DNA of 64,000 nucleotides from Lepidostoma basale (GCA_022606425.2 JAHDVF020000729.1:1860001-1924000), one strand, 5' to 3'; counted from the first letter of the stretch, positions 52,946-63,559 are shown. Notes: generated from the sequence alone by a model not told the origin. Translations and numbers: made by a program.

Positions 52946-53598
52946 GTTATATCTTTCTTCCATATGTGAAATATGCGAATTAGTTATCACCACAAAGTTT
53001 CCGCCGTGAGAGTAATTTGTTAATATTCCGCCTGGTGTCACCGCCACCACATTGGTTCGTCATTAATTTACATTGTTTACTATTTCCTGTTCCGGTTAGC
53101 AGACCAAAACCAGAAATGGGATAAACTACTTCACCCCTGAGCAAAATTATGCAATTTTACGAGTCAACGAAGCGCACCATAAATTTTCCAAATTTTCAAA
53201 TGTTTCTTATTTTCAGTACTCTTGCATAATAAATTCACTCGCGAGACTTTTTTTAGGAGTGCTGCAGTGTTTAAACATCTAAACATTAATTTTACATTAT
53301 AAAATAAAAAATATATATATTTGTATGTATAAGGGGAAATCACAACATATTTTGAGATAAAGAAACAATACCGTATGTAATAGGTCATATCCTGAATTGA
53401 ATCTTTATTAATTTTTCTTCCTCTTTCAGTGTACCGTAAGCTCACAGAAACGTGATTGTAGCTTTTTTAGAAAGCTTAATTTTCTTCTTTTTCTACTCTC
53501 ACTGCTTGTAAATAACTTTTCTACCATTCTTCTCTCATCCATTCTTCTCTAAGCCGTGAATGACTGAGGAAAGTATGGTTTGCCCAAATTTATATATA
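52946..53598. other. intronic sequence, nothing recognised
   Basis: No shared repeats noted. Confidence 0.35.
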
Positions 53599-53599
53599 A

Positions 53600-53985
53600 T
53601 TAAAAGTAGAAATGAGATCTCTTAGACGAATGTGCGGAAACTCTGTGTATGATAGAGTGTCGAATGAAAATATAAGAAGTGAATGCGGTGCGAATGATGG
53701 TGTTATGAACAAAATAATGAAAGGATCATTAAGATGGTTGGAAAAACACATGGAAATAACGAGTGAAGAAAGAATGGTAAAAAAATTTATATGTTAACGA
53801 TTTAAATGGAACTAGAAATAGAGAAAGACCGAGGAAAACGTGGCACGATCAAACAAATCAAATATTGAATGTCGGCCACGTGAGGAGTCAGAGTAATCGA
53901 CGCGCGTGCATGACACTATGTATGAATGTTGAGGAAACGAGAAAAATAAGCCAGGAAAGAAAAGTGTGGCAGTCAGTCCAGCAGA
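53600..53985 (+). mobile_element. LINE-A 3' part, tail lost
   Basis: Plus frame 53612-53797: MRSLRRMCGNSVYDRVSNEN, IRSECGANDGVMNKIMK, SLRW, then frameshift; continues to 'aagaaaagtgtggcagtcagtcc', where it stops short of the hairpin. Low divergence suggests a fairly recent insertion later truncated at its 3' side. Confidence 0.85.
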
Positions 53986-54059
53986 TTTGATGCCTTCTTA
54001 ATTATGAAATGTTTGAAATAAATGTAACTAATATGTAATAAACCATTTAATTTGAAACA

Positions 54060-54145
54060 CTGTTATAATATCACGATTATATATTTTATTTATGTTTAAT
54101 TATTATAATAGCTGTTGGCATTATCAGGTGTTACCATCAACTTTT
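54060..54145 (-). mobile_element. Penelope-like terminal fragment
   Basis: Minus strand 'ggtaacacCTGATAATGCCAACAGC' lacks the second half of the core. Same family as 12302 and 32608. Confidence 0.5.
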
Positions 54146-54242
54146 ACAATCAACTCTACATTAATAGACAACATTGTGAAGTTGTGGAGTAGGCCAAATC
54201 TAGGAAGAAGAAGTTCTTAAAATTTATCAAACAAGTAAACAA

Positions 54243-54475
54243 ACAAACCTTCACGCTGTTTCTCTGCAGGGGTAGGCAGAAGGAAAGGACCGCCACTTTA
54301 CTCTATTGTGACACAACTCTATTCCACAACGCGCGTCGATTGTTCCAACTTCTAAAATGGCCAACTTTTAAAATTAGATCAATTTCATCGTGCCAAGTTT
54401 TCTTCGGTCTCCCACGACTCCGTACTCCATGCACACGTATACTTTCAAAACATTCTTCTTCATCCATGCCAAATA
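54243..54475 (-). mobile_element. LINE-A (subfamily 2) 3' fragment
   Basis: 'aaacaaacaaaccttcacgctgtttctctgcaggggtaggcag' to 'cccacgactccgtactccatgcacac' with several deletions. Confidence 0.7.
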
Positions 54476-55030
54476 AAAAAGAAAATTAATCAAAGAATAC
54501 TCGTAAAGTATAGTTAGTACTATCTTTAAAATAATCTCTGGTCCGGAAGAGGAATGCCTTCATCATTCTGGTACATAAATCCCAAAATTCACTTTTCAGT
54601 TGAAAAACTTTCGAACTTTTAATTATTGTTCTAGGGCAACTCGGAGAATTTTAAAAAGCCAACATATTTGATTGGGAGAAAAGAGAACTCCACACGAAGT
54701 GAAAGTTTTTCGGAGCTTTTTCTTTCAATGTAACATAAACTTCCCTTTCGAACTTATTTTTTTAAATAACTGTCTCGCTAACGACTACTGGGACAGAAAG
54801 CCATGAAACGCTGTTAATTAAAAATGTTTTGAAAGTTTTTGGAGTTTTCCTCTCCGTTTGATGACCGCGATAAATTACTTTTGATTCTGCTATTCTCGAA
54901 TCCTCCTTCCCTGCTGGAACCAAACAAAAACTGGAAAGTTTTCTCGTAAAAACTACTCTCTGCTTTCCTGGCAGGTCGAGGATAGAACTTTAAATATTTA
55001 TATATGACCCATTTAGAGTTACTTGTCTAT
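54476..55030. other. intronic sequence, nothing recognised
   Basis: Around 54540-54575 the minus strand reads TGATGA, A, GG...CC, GGACC, loosely Penelope-like but too degraded to call. Confidence 0.35.
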
Positions 55031-55032
55031 CG

Positions 55033-55185
55033 CTATTACTCTATCATCATCATCATCATCAGCTTTTAGTCATCCAGTGCTGAACATATGCCTCTCTTCC
55101 CGACTCCCCCGATTCTCTATCTCCCGCCGCTATGTGCCATTGACCTCCTTCCACTCTCTTGATGTCATCAGACCATCTGGTTTTT
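55033..55185 (-). mobile_element. RTE-like 3' end with (ATG)n tail
   Basis: (ATC)n complement at 55044-55060 is the tail; 'agtcatccagtgctgaacatatgcctctc' and 'ttccactctcttgatgtcatcagaccatctggt' follow the RTE 3'-end layout. Confidence 0.6.
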
Positions 55186-55189
55186 TCAA

Positions 55190-55640
55190 TTCAATTCAAT
55201 TTATTTATTTTTTAAATCATAAACATTACAGTATATAACCAAAGCGCTTATGACTATACAGGTAGGACATAAAAACAAACAACAACAAAAACTTTTTTAA
55301 ACAGTAAATACAATTATGAAATTTAAAAATTACAATATAAACAATAGACAAAAACACAAAAAACACGAGTTATTTAAAAATTAAGTCCAAATAAGTAATT
55401 AGAAACAATAAGAAGAATAACACATTATTTAAGAGATAGATGTTTTCTGAGGGTAGCCTCACTATCGTGGAAGATGTCAACATCCGAAGAGATACGGTTT
55501 ATAAGGATTATTGCCCTGCCCACGGGCATAACCTTAGGTAAATTGATTCTACACAGTGACAGGTGAAATAATCAATGTTGCCTTTGTCGCAGATAATTGT
55601 CAGGGACAAACAAAGTCAAGTCATTTAAAATTCATTCACA
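55190..55640 (-). mobile_element. LINE-F2 3' end
   Basis: (ATTCA)n-type tail complement at 55190-55205, a 3' UTR of about 250 bp, then minus coding (SDVDIFHDSEATLRKHL-like, VGRAIILINRISS-like, NYL) at 55455-55620. Confidence 0.75.
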
Positions 55641-55830
55641 GTCAATCACAGCTTGTGGCCATTGATCATCCATTGTCCTCGCTATACGTCCGGAACTTTG
55701 TTCCTTTCTCTGATCCATTCATTTTGCTTCCTCTCTCGCAGACTGGTGTTTAACATCCTCCTCTCCATTGCCCGCAGGGTCACTTGGAGTTTCTGTATTG
55801 TTCTTCTTGTGAACGTTATATGTTATACTG
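55641..55830 (-). mobile_element. possible RTE-like fragment
   Basis: 'ttgatcatccattgtcctcgctatacgtccggaactttgttcc' and 'tgcccgcagggtcacttggagtttct' have the look of an RTE 3' end. Low confidence. Confidence 0.3.
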
Positions 55831-55984
55831 GGAGGATGCACATGTCAAATATATTTTTCTTCCGATGGTTTGCGAATCTTTTGGACTAAATGATATTCTC
55901 CAAAAAATATTTATAAAATTTTTGCCACTTTACCCAAAAACATTTTTCTTCTTCAGCCGTTTACGAATATTATGAATTTGGCAA

Positions 55985-56130
55985 GAGTACAGCAATGGCA
56001 GGGTGATTGTCACACTGTCTTTGATCTAGTGTAGAATTTACGTGACAATAAAATGGCGATAGATTAGCTACATATTACATGTCATGAGAATCAATATTAT
56101 AGCTTAAAATATGTATACAGTAACTTCGAA
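55985..56130 (+). mobile_element. SINE lacking its tRNA part
   Basis: 'gcaatggcagggtgattgtcacactgtctttgatctagtgtagaatttacgtgacaataaaatggcgatagatt' then 'catgagaatcaatattatagct' and 'acagtaac'. It starts right after the box B position. Confidence 0.8.
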
Positions 56131-56595
56131 ATTAATTTGAACGAGACTTCATTCATTCTAAATCAGAGCATTGTTTGGCGTTGACAAAACATTATAAATA
56201 AAATCTATAACATATTGTACATATTATAAGTATCTGCTTTTAACAAACAATATAGAATCCATTGTAGAAAATTGAATGCCTCTGTTGGAAGTGGTAGCGC
56301 AGCTTTTGACATATTCGCGTAGAGGCGAGATTTAAGCTTATCAGCATCATCCGCTGCTGTGGTTTGGACCCATCAGGCGAGCTGACCTCGACAAAATGAA
56401 AATCGAAGGTAAAACGCGGTAATACTGACGATGTTCTAACTTTGATTAAAATTCATGAATTTCAACATACAATGTTATTTACGCCCGATGTGTTACTTTG
56501 ATAACTATTATATGATGTAATAAATGATAAACAGAATCACGCCAACTTAATAAGATTATGTTGAAATAATTAAAAAATTAAAGCACATAAATATT
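56131..56595. other. intronic sequence, nothing recognised
   Basis: A GC-richer patch at 56280-56410 shares nothing with the rest. Confidence 0.35.
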
Positions 56596-57268
56596 ACAAG
56601 TCTTCTTCTTCTTACGCCTAGCCATTTCCCGTTATTTGGGGTCGGCTGTCCTAATGCGGTTCCGCCAAGTCTCGCGATCTAGAGTCATCTGACTATTCAG
56701 TCCCTTCGCCTTCAGGTCGTTCCTAACTGTGCAGTTGCAGGAGGTCGACCTGGTCCCCTCTTTCCGTCTTCCAGTTGCAGGGTCTTGTGAACGATGTATT
56801 CATTGTCCCTTCTGCTCACATGACCATGACATCGCAGACGACGTTCCTTAGTCTTTTTCGCTATGTAAGCGACTTTTAGGCAACCTCTGACGTGCTCATT
56901 TCTAGCTTTATTCAGCATCGTGACTTTTCCCTGTTACGTTCATTTCTGTTACGTGTAGCCTCTGTTCTTCTTATCGTCTTCGGCCCAGCATTCCGATCCG
57001 TAGAGCATAGCAGGTCTCACGACGGTTCGGTACAACTTTAATTTTATTTGACCGGTTATTTTGGTGTCGCAAAGTACTCTTGAAAGGACACGCCATATAA
57101 GCCATCCTACGTTTATTCTAAGCTTTAAGTCATTTTCATTCGTGCTATCATTAGTAAGAATAGAGCCGAGATATCTGAAGTGGTCCACCTTTTTTAATGA
57201 GACACCTTTCAGGTTCTCAGTTTGCAGATATGCTCCATTTTGGTTCGGCTGATTCTAAGTCCATTTTT
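56596..57268 (-). mobile_element. RTE-K non-LTR retrotransposon, C-terminal half
   Basis: Minus frame at 57188-56949: MDHFRYLGSILTND, LKLRINVGW, LSRVLCDTKI, LKLYRTVVRPAMLYGSECWA. Frame 56918-56712: KTKERRLRCHGHVSRRD, KRGPGRPPAT. Tail complement 'cttcttcttcttacgcc' at 56602. One to two frameshifts. The YLGS, 'VRP..LYGSECW' and 'RW.GHV.RR' blocks are the usual RTE order. Confidence 0.8.
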
Positions 57269-57490
57269 CCTTAACACAATTGCCATTATTATTGAACAAC
57301 CACATGCATTTTTCTTAATTGCCAGACTGTGGTGGAACTGAGTTCAATAATAAAATGCAGGAACTTCAACTTATTGCTTTTCATATATTTTCATACCCCA
57401 GAGCAATAGTGAGATAAACCAGTGCCATCTTGACAATATAACAAGCCGTAATGTTCCATTGATATTGTTTATGGTTTGACTTGGTGGAGG
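57269..57490. other. AT-rich intronic sequence
   Basis: Nothing recognised. Confidence 0.4.
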
Positions 57491-57495
57491 CCTTG

Positions 57496-57545
57496 CACTT
57501 ATTTGAGTCTCCTAGGCCCTAGGGCCTAGGAGACTCAAATAAGTG
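57496..57545. repeat. perfect 50-bp palindrome
   Basis: Every base of 57496-57520 pairs with 57521-57545 with no spacer; the centre is ggcccTAgggcc. It lies six bases before the 5' edge of a LINE-A copy. With one bulge the pairing can be extended to 'ggcc' on both sides. Confidence 0.9.
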
Positions 57546-57551
57546 TGGCCA

Positions 57552-58018
57552 AATAATGGTGTTCTTCTACCAACCCTTATGTATGGAAGTGAAGCATGGA
57601 ACTGGTAAAAGAAGAATGAAAGTAGAATAAATGCAGTAGAAATGAGATCTCTAAGACGAATGTGTGGCAAATCTGTATACGATAGAGTGACAAATGCAAG
57701 TATAAGAAGTTAATGCGGTTTGGACATATGGAAAGAATGAATGAAGAAAGAATGGTAAAAAAATTATATGTTAATGATGTAAATGGAACCAGAAATAAAG
57801 GAAGACCGAGGAAAACGTGGCACGATCAAATAAATCAAATTTTGAATGTCGGTCATGTGAGGAGTCAGAGAAATCGACGCGCGTGCATGACACGATGTAT
57901 GAATGTTGAGGAAGCGAGAGAAATATGTCAGGAAAAAAAAGTGTGGCAGTCCATTCTTTATGTCTACCCCTTCGGGGAGACGGCGTGATGGTTAGTTAGT
58001 TAGTTAGTTAGTTATACT
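57552..58018 (+). mobile_element. LINE-A 3' part with a 49-bp deletion
   Basis: 'ggtgttcttctaccaacccttatgtatgg' to 'aagaagttaatgcgg', then a jump to 'tttggacatatgg'. The ANDGVMNKIMKGSLRW segment is lost. Frame 57713-57985 runs from HMERMNEERMVKKL to YPFGETA. The (GTTA)n tail has at least five units at 57993-58014. Confidence 0.85.
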
Positions 58019-58020
58019 TT

Positions 58021-58225
58021 GTATTACAACACTTTTATTTTTACTGAACTCAGAGATATTTCGGTTACAAGTAACCTTTATCAATGTATACAATTTTAAC
58101 AAGTAACATTAATATTTGAATAACCTTTATCAATGTAAACAATTTGTTTAAATTGTATACATTGATAAAGGTTACTTGTTACCGAAACATGTCTGAGTTC
58201 ATTAAAAATAAAAAGTGTTGTAATA
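58021..58225. mobile_element. Penelope-like foldback with paired cores
   Basis: Arms 58021-58095 and 58150-58225 are inverted copies. Left, minus strand: TTGATAA (58084-58078), spacer A, stem GGTTAC/GTAACC, GAAAT. Right, plus strand: TTGATAA (58162-58168), spacer A, stem GGTTAC/GTTACC, GAAAC (58084's partner at 58184-58188). A third 'taacctttatcaatg' block lies between them (58121-58136). Confidence 0.75.
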
Positions 58226-58984
58226 TATACAAAGAATGTAACCTTTATCATATTTATATTTATTCAAATTAAAGGTTATTTTTTTATTTTTTAAAATTTT
58301 GAATCCTTCATAAGTTCTGAAAACGTTAGTGTATAATTTGAGATGAGATACTCGTAAGTACTACTGTTTTATTTCAAAGATAATCTGATTGAATAAAGAT
58401 CACAATATTCATGATTTATACATTAATAATAAAAAAAAACAATGCGTTTTAATTTTAATATATAATCTAAGACTATTTACGCATTTAATTATAAAAGTAT
58501 TAACGATAATGCATAAAACCGTTTTGCTTGTGTGACATTAAATATTTTCACATGTATTATATAAAGTTTCAAATCAGAAATATTATTAATTTGGAACGTA
58601 GACTTGCCGCTCTTTATCTCTGATATAGAGAAATTTCTCATCCTATTTAACAGCTTTTAGTAGACTCGCTTCAAGTTATGAAGCCTTTGTGAGTCGGACG
58701 TGAAATCCAATTGTGAGACCGGACTAATGAAAGGGTATTCGATACCTCCGTCTTAATTGGAATTCTCCATCGTCGCTAGTTATTGAAAATGTTGAAATAT
58801 TCAATATCATATACTTGTTAGATAATAATAGATTTTAAATAAAACAGAATTATGTAATGGGACAGATGAGTCTGAAAACTATTTTGATGCGCCAATCGAT
58901 TTTTCTTTTTATCATGAATAGATCTTGAAATAAAACGTTAAAAGTAAATAAGGCTAAATCAGTTTATGAACACTTAATGATCAT
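58226..58984. other. AT-rich intronic sequence
   Basis: Nothing recognised. Positions 58600-58780 are less AT-rich. Confidence 0.35.
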
Positions 58985-59140
58985 GACAAGTTCTACTCGC
59001 ATTTGATAATGCCTTAGACAGGCGAAACATGCCATTCACGTAAAATATAATAAAACTTCTAGAAAACATACGTTTTAATTCGTATTAGTTATTTAAAATG
59101 GGGTTTTATATCATTGTTCAAGAAACAATATCTACTCATA
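58985..59140 (+). mobile_element. repeat 'Q', clean single copy
   Basis: TTGATAA (59003-59009), spacer T, stem GCCT/AGGC (59011-59014/59020-59023), GAAAC (59024-59028), 'atgccattc', then 'aataaaacttctagaaaacatacgttt' and 'atggggttttatatcattgttcaagaaac' at the end. This is the reference for the Q copies in the window. Confidence 0.7.
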
Positions 59141-59162
59141 TAATTATAAAAGTTATACAAAT

Positions 59163-59792
59163 ACAGGGTGTCTCAAAAGAAAGTTTATGTTTGTTTGGCT
59201 TACTGCGTAATCGCAACGAATCCGAGGGTAGTTTGTTAATCGGTAGTCTGGCTTTTTGGCATTAATTCGCTATGGAGCGTTTCTCGGAAGCGGACCGCGC
59301 GTTGTGCGCGCGAGACTTTTTCAAAAATCGGTGATTCGGCGATTGTAGCGCGTAGAAGATTCTGCAATATTCGAGTTTTTCGCCACTTAAATGATGCGCC
59401 AAGCATACCTCTCTTTCGATAATGACTCAAAAAGTTTGAGGATACCGGTACAAAACTAGAAAAACCAAGATCATCAAGAACGGTTAAAAACGTGGAGTGT
59501 TAATCAGTCGATTATCAGTCAGCCGAGCCGTCGCGTCATAAGGAATTTCGCTGTTAGAATAAATGAGTGCGGCGAACGCGAGGGCTTACATTTGGATGAT
59601 ATTATTTTTAAGAAATTTATTCCCAATTTATGTACTTTAATAATTAATAAACTGTTTTTCAATAAAATGTCTAAATATTAACTTTCACTTTGCAGAACGA
59701 TAGAAAAATATGCCATTAAAATTAATGTGGCTTTATGTCCATCAAATAACATTTCAAACTTCTATTTTTTTATAAATTGAGACACATTTCAT
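59163..59792 (+). mobile_element. decayed mariner-like element
   Basis: It begins TACAGGGTGTCTCAAAA, a typical mariner end. A partial inverse 'tgagacac' lies at 59779-59788. An ATG at 59272 starts MERFSEADRALCARDFFKN; after a one-base shift the frame reads AIVARRRFCNIRVFRHLNDA, PSIPLFR, then further broken KFEDTGT-like and SINQSIISQPSRRVIRNFAV text. This is the N-terminal helix-turn-helix of a transposase of the Tc1/mariner superfamily. The catalytic part has been deleted. The minus-strand 64-codon frame over it is a shadow. Confidence 0.7.
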
Positions 59793-59940
59793 ATGTTTGT
59801 ACTCCGTATTTATCGTGTTTTTGGAAAAAAATCATATTATTTCGCTGATGTCTTTAAAAGCATTTGGAGAAAATGAAATAAAAATTAAAAACGGTAAAAA
59901 TGATAATTTATTTCAGAGAACATTGTGACATATAAAAACT

Positions 59941-60200
59941 CTACTCGTTACAACAGCCTACGTCCGTAATGTACGGTATTGTATGCAAAGTGTGAAGATA
60001 GGCTTCAAGGCACTTTTTTATAATCGTGAAGCTCTCGTCCGTGACAAAAGCTCGGCCGTCGGCTTCGCTCGGTGAGTGAGAAACAATTTGCCTGCCGCAA
60101 ATCTTTGTATCGAGAAGAATGGCACGTTCCCTCAATCTTAACGCTAAAAGTTTCTTGTCAACGGTAACCCCCAATCCGATTTTGATTGAGGTGAAGGAAT
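59941..60200 (-). CDS. unrecognised open frame, 80-odd codons
   Basis: The minus strand is open from about 60200 to the TAG at 59941, reading …SFTSIKIGLGVTVDKKLLAL, RLRERAILLDTKICGRQIVS, HSPSEADGRAFVTDESF, TIIKKCLEAYLHTLHT, then IPYITDVGCCNE. Composition is coding-like and richer in GC than the neighbourhood. AATAAA lies about 35 bases beyond the stop on the minus strand. There is no ATG at the start (upstream stop TGA near 60210) and no convincing splice acceptor. It could be a terminal exon of an opposing gene, a decayed element beside the mariner, or chance. No function is proposed. Confidence 0.3.
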
Positions 60201-60214
60201 GACGTCATTTTCTA

Positions 60215-61365
60215 TATTTTGTAAAATGTAACGTAAATACATCTTGTTTCAGACATTATTGTTCTACTACACACATTTTTCTTTGTTGGTAGATTGTGTA
60301 GAAACTGAATTCAACTATATTATATAATGCAAGAAAAATTTCGCATTTAAGGTTATTTTAAAAATAAATACTCACATAACATATAAACATCTAAAAAAAA
60401 ACTTTTTAAACCGCATGTTTTATTTAATATTAAATTTGAATTATAACAGTTGTAACCCGCGAAATCTTCAAGGAAGGAATGATTTTCTTTCATTTAAAAA
60501 CTTGATTTATTGTACGTTAAATCATAATCAGTAATAAATCTTAACTTTTAATATTAAACTATTTTTTCCCACATGTTAAAATTTTCACAATTAAAAACTT
60601 TAAATTGTTCTCCTTTTGTTTTTTGTACTACTGTAATATAACAATAATAAAATAAAAATCAAAATAATCCAGAAACGTTCTCAGGCATGCGCATCGTGTG
60701 CATTTCAAATTACTTTTTGGAGATAATCGAACTATTCCTCTCTCGCTCTCTTATAATTAAAATATTCTCGTACTTTTTCTCGACGACATGCGGGTTTTTG
60801 CCTATTTATATAATATTATGATATATCTGAAAAAAAATTCATATAATATTCAATACGTAGAATATAAAGGCTTATATCTAAATTCAAAGAATTTTGTAAT
60901 GATACTACTCGCATTATGTATTATTTACTTTACTTTTAAAACAACCAAAATACACGCGTCGTAATATGAAAATAATTATTTTTCTATCAAAATTGAGATT
61001 CACACATTCCTCTTTTGTTTGTTTTCATCATTTAAATTAATTTATTTCAAATATAATTTAATATTTCTTAAATAACTTTGTTTTGTATCACAATAGTATT
61101 TTATTTTACGCGACAGCTTAAAACAACATATTTATTTATTTAATATTTAATATTTCTTCAAAACCCGCCATCGTTATGTATTGTGGATACATTTTTTATA
61201 TTTTAAAAACATTATATTTTCAAAATTCTTCCAATTGAAGTAAAAAAATATGATTTAAAACTAAAATCAGAAAATTTCAGAAAAAGTTACTAATTATTGT
61301 AAAATAACTTCGGTAATACGTGTTCATTACTGATATCAAAACAGTTTAATGTATGCCATCTTATG
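60215..61365. other. AT-rich intronic sequence
   Basis: More than 1 kb with no frame, no shared repeat, many A/T runs. Confidence 0.45.
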
Positions 61366-61367
61366 TA

Positions 61368-61450
61368 GGTTGGCGAAACAGCTGTTGCGACAAACTCATT
61401 TGAATTTATCGTGATACCGTAATCACAGTGTTATGAATTTAACGATTTTA
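61368..61450 (+). mobile_element. Penelope-like terminal fragment, right half
   Basis: GTTGGCGAAACAGCTGTTGCGACAAACTCATTTGAA matches 32622-32660; the CTGATAA half is missing (latgtag instead). The following 'cgtgataccgtaatcacagtgtt' also matches 32672-32695. Confidence 0.55.
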
Positions 61451-61462
61451 TAATGTAAAACT

Positions 61463-61610
61463 AACTAACTAACCATCACGCCATCTCCCCGAAAGGGTAG
61501 GCAGAAAGAATGGACTTTCACACTTTAACCGATGCGGCACTCCATCCTTCTCTTTTCGCCCCGTGGGAGACGCGGCGTGATGAATTGCGAACCTCATCGC
61601 CACCAATAGG
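61463..61610 (-). mobile_element. LINE-A 3' terminus plus unclassified segment
   Basis: Positions 61463-61530 carry the (taac)n tail, hairpin (ccatctccccgaaagggtagg) and the last 15 codons. From about 61531 the sequence (aaccgatgcggcactccatcc…cgtgggagacgcgg) is different and unrecognised. Confidence 0.65.
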
Positions 61611-62265
61611 CATCTCCCACTTTTTTTTCATTATATCTTTTATAATGTATTTTTTTTTTAAGTATTGTGAAAATACAAAAGTGTAATTCCATTTTTTTCA
61701 AATGTAAAGCCACCACACAAAATGACTACGAATATAGAAGAAACATACAATATATTGTTTTATTATTGGTTACTGGCAACAATAATATGAATAATTTTCT
61801 AATAATAGACGTTTGATATACTCGTAAATAGTCGTAAATATTAAATTAATAAAACGGAGGCTTGATTTCCCAAATGAAAAGTTATTAAAGTATAAATAAT
61901 CATTGTGCTTTGAACGAATTTCATTATATTTCCTCTTTCTTGACGTGAGCTTAAATAAGAATTTTATAAAATGATATTTGAAAGAAAACAGTTGAAATAT
62001 TGTTATAAAATGATTCAGAAAGAGATATAAAAAGAGAACATTTTTTACAATCTTATTACGTTTCTCAATATAATTCGACATAAGGATTTCAATAGAAAAT
62101 TAATTCATTTCTTTCTTTTACCGATGTTAAAACAAGGTTTCAATTGAATTTATTGAAACAAAATAATTTTTCTCCTTTCGATCTAGTATGAACATTAATT
62201 CCCACAATAAAATACGAAAAACACTTGAAAAGATTTTATTTTTACAACGATAAAATAGATTTTAT
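61611..62265. other. AT-rich intronic sequence
   Basis: A minus-strand 103-codon frame at 62081-61770 is Lys/Phe/Tyr-rich, as expected by chance from AT-rich DNA. Confidence 0.4.
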
Positions 62266-62269
62266 TAAT

Positions 62270-62777
62270 TATGAAACGGCCGTTCACAATGGAGTTCTGG
62301 TCTCAACCCTAATGTATGGAAGCAAAGCATGGAACTGGCAGAAGAAGGATGAGAGCAGAATAAATGCGGTAGAGATGAGGTCCCTAAGACGTATGTGTGG
62401 TAGAACGATATACGATAGAATCTCAAATGCTGATATAAGAAAGGAATGTAGAGCGGAAGAAGGTATTATGAACAAAATTATGAAAAGATTGCTGCGTTGG
62501 TTCGGACATATGGAACGCATGGATGGAGAAAGAATGATTAAGAAAGTATACGTTAATGATGTAAATGGGGTACGAAGTCGAGGCAGACCGAGGAAAACAT
62601 GGCATGACCAAATTAATCAAAATTTAAAGATTGGTCATGTTAGAAGTCGGAAGAATTAACGTGCGTATATGACTCGCTGTATGCACGCGGAGGAAACTAG
62701 AGAGGTGTGCCAGGAGAGAGTAGTGTGGCGGTCCATTATATCTGCCTACCCCTACGGGGAAACAGCGTGATGGTTTG
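62270..62777 (+). mobile_element. LINE-A subfamily 2, near-open 3' end
   Basis: The frame at 62225-62659 holds AVHNGVLVSTLMYGSKAWNW, MRSLRRMCGRTIYDRISNAD, LLRWFGHMERMDGERMIKK, VYVNDVNGVRSRGRPRKTW. It stops at a TAA where other copies read on (SRKN* vs SQRNRRACM). The end 'cctacccctacggggaaacagcgtgatggtttgtta' has no long (GTTA)n tail. This is the best example of subfamily 2, the type also present at 6004, 22303 and 54243. Confidence 0.85.
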
Positions 62778-63445
62778 TTATTGTAAAATTATATTTGATG
62801 ATGAATTATCAAGGCAAAGGCATAAAATGAAATATAACTTCTAAAATCAAAAAGTTTTTGTGAATGATAAATATTTAATAAAAAGTTTTGTCATTGTTTA
62901 AGAAACTATAAATGATTTTATTTCGACTCACTTGTTATTGAACGAATAAAATATAATATATTGAGAACATTAATTTAATTATCTCCATCATTCACCCTTC
63001 GTACATCAGATCTGTGCCCGACTTCAATACACTCGCATATGATAATGGTTTATAATTAATAATACACTTGGTACAGCGTACTTTGTATGTAATCACCCAG
63101 TATCCGTTACCCGATCACTTACGCAGATACCCGAACATCCCAGAAGACACGATTAATTTGCACCCATCTGAATAATTGATAGTGTATCGATTTCGTTAAT
63201 TATGCTTATCGGGGCCAGAGCGGGAGAGATTTATAATGCAAGTCGGCAATTGCGTAGGAGTAATCAAACGCCATTCGTAAGACGAGGGCCTTGATAGGAA
63301 GTTTACGCATTTCAAATGAAATTCGATTAATCTGTTTGCAAATGTATTACAGACATAATAAATGGTTTGTTTTGTCATTTTGTTTTCTTTGATCTCCATC
63401 TTACAATATCATTAACTTCACATATCCTGGATATTTGTGTTTCGT
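62778..63445. other. intronic sequence, nothing recognised
   Basis: Positions 63080-63300 are GC-richer and unique. Confidence 0.35.
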
Positions 63446-63447
63446 AT

Positions 63448-63516
63448 TCAGCCATGAAGGGTTTTACCAGCAATGCTGCTGAATGTCTTCATTTCGATGA
63501 TTTAAAGAAGGCTTTT
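63448..63516 (-). mobile_element. RTE-J fragment
   Basis: 'ccatgaagggttttaccagcaatgctgctgaatgtcttcatttcgatga' aligns with 'cccagtgttttgcccagaatagcgcggagtgttttcatttcggcgg' at 30813 (minus strand: VEMKTFSSIAGKT). Confidence 0.5.
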
Positions 63517-63559
63517 TTCTTAGAGTAAGATAACTTTCATAGCAACATAGATATTTCGG

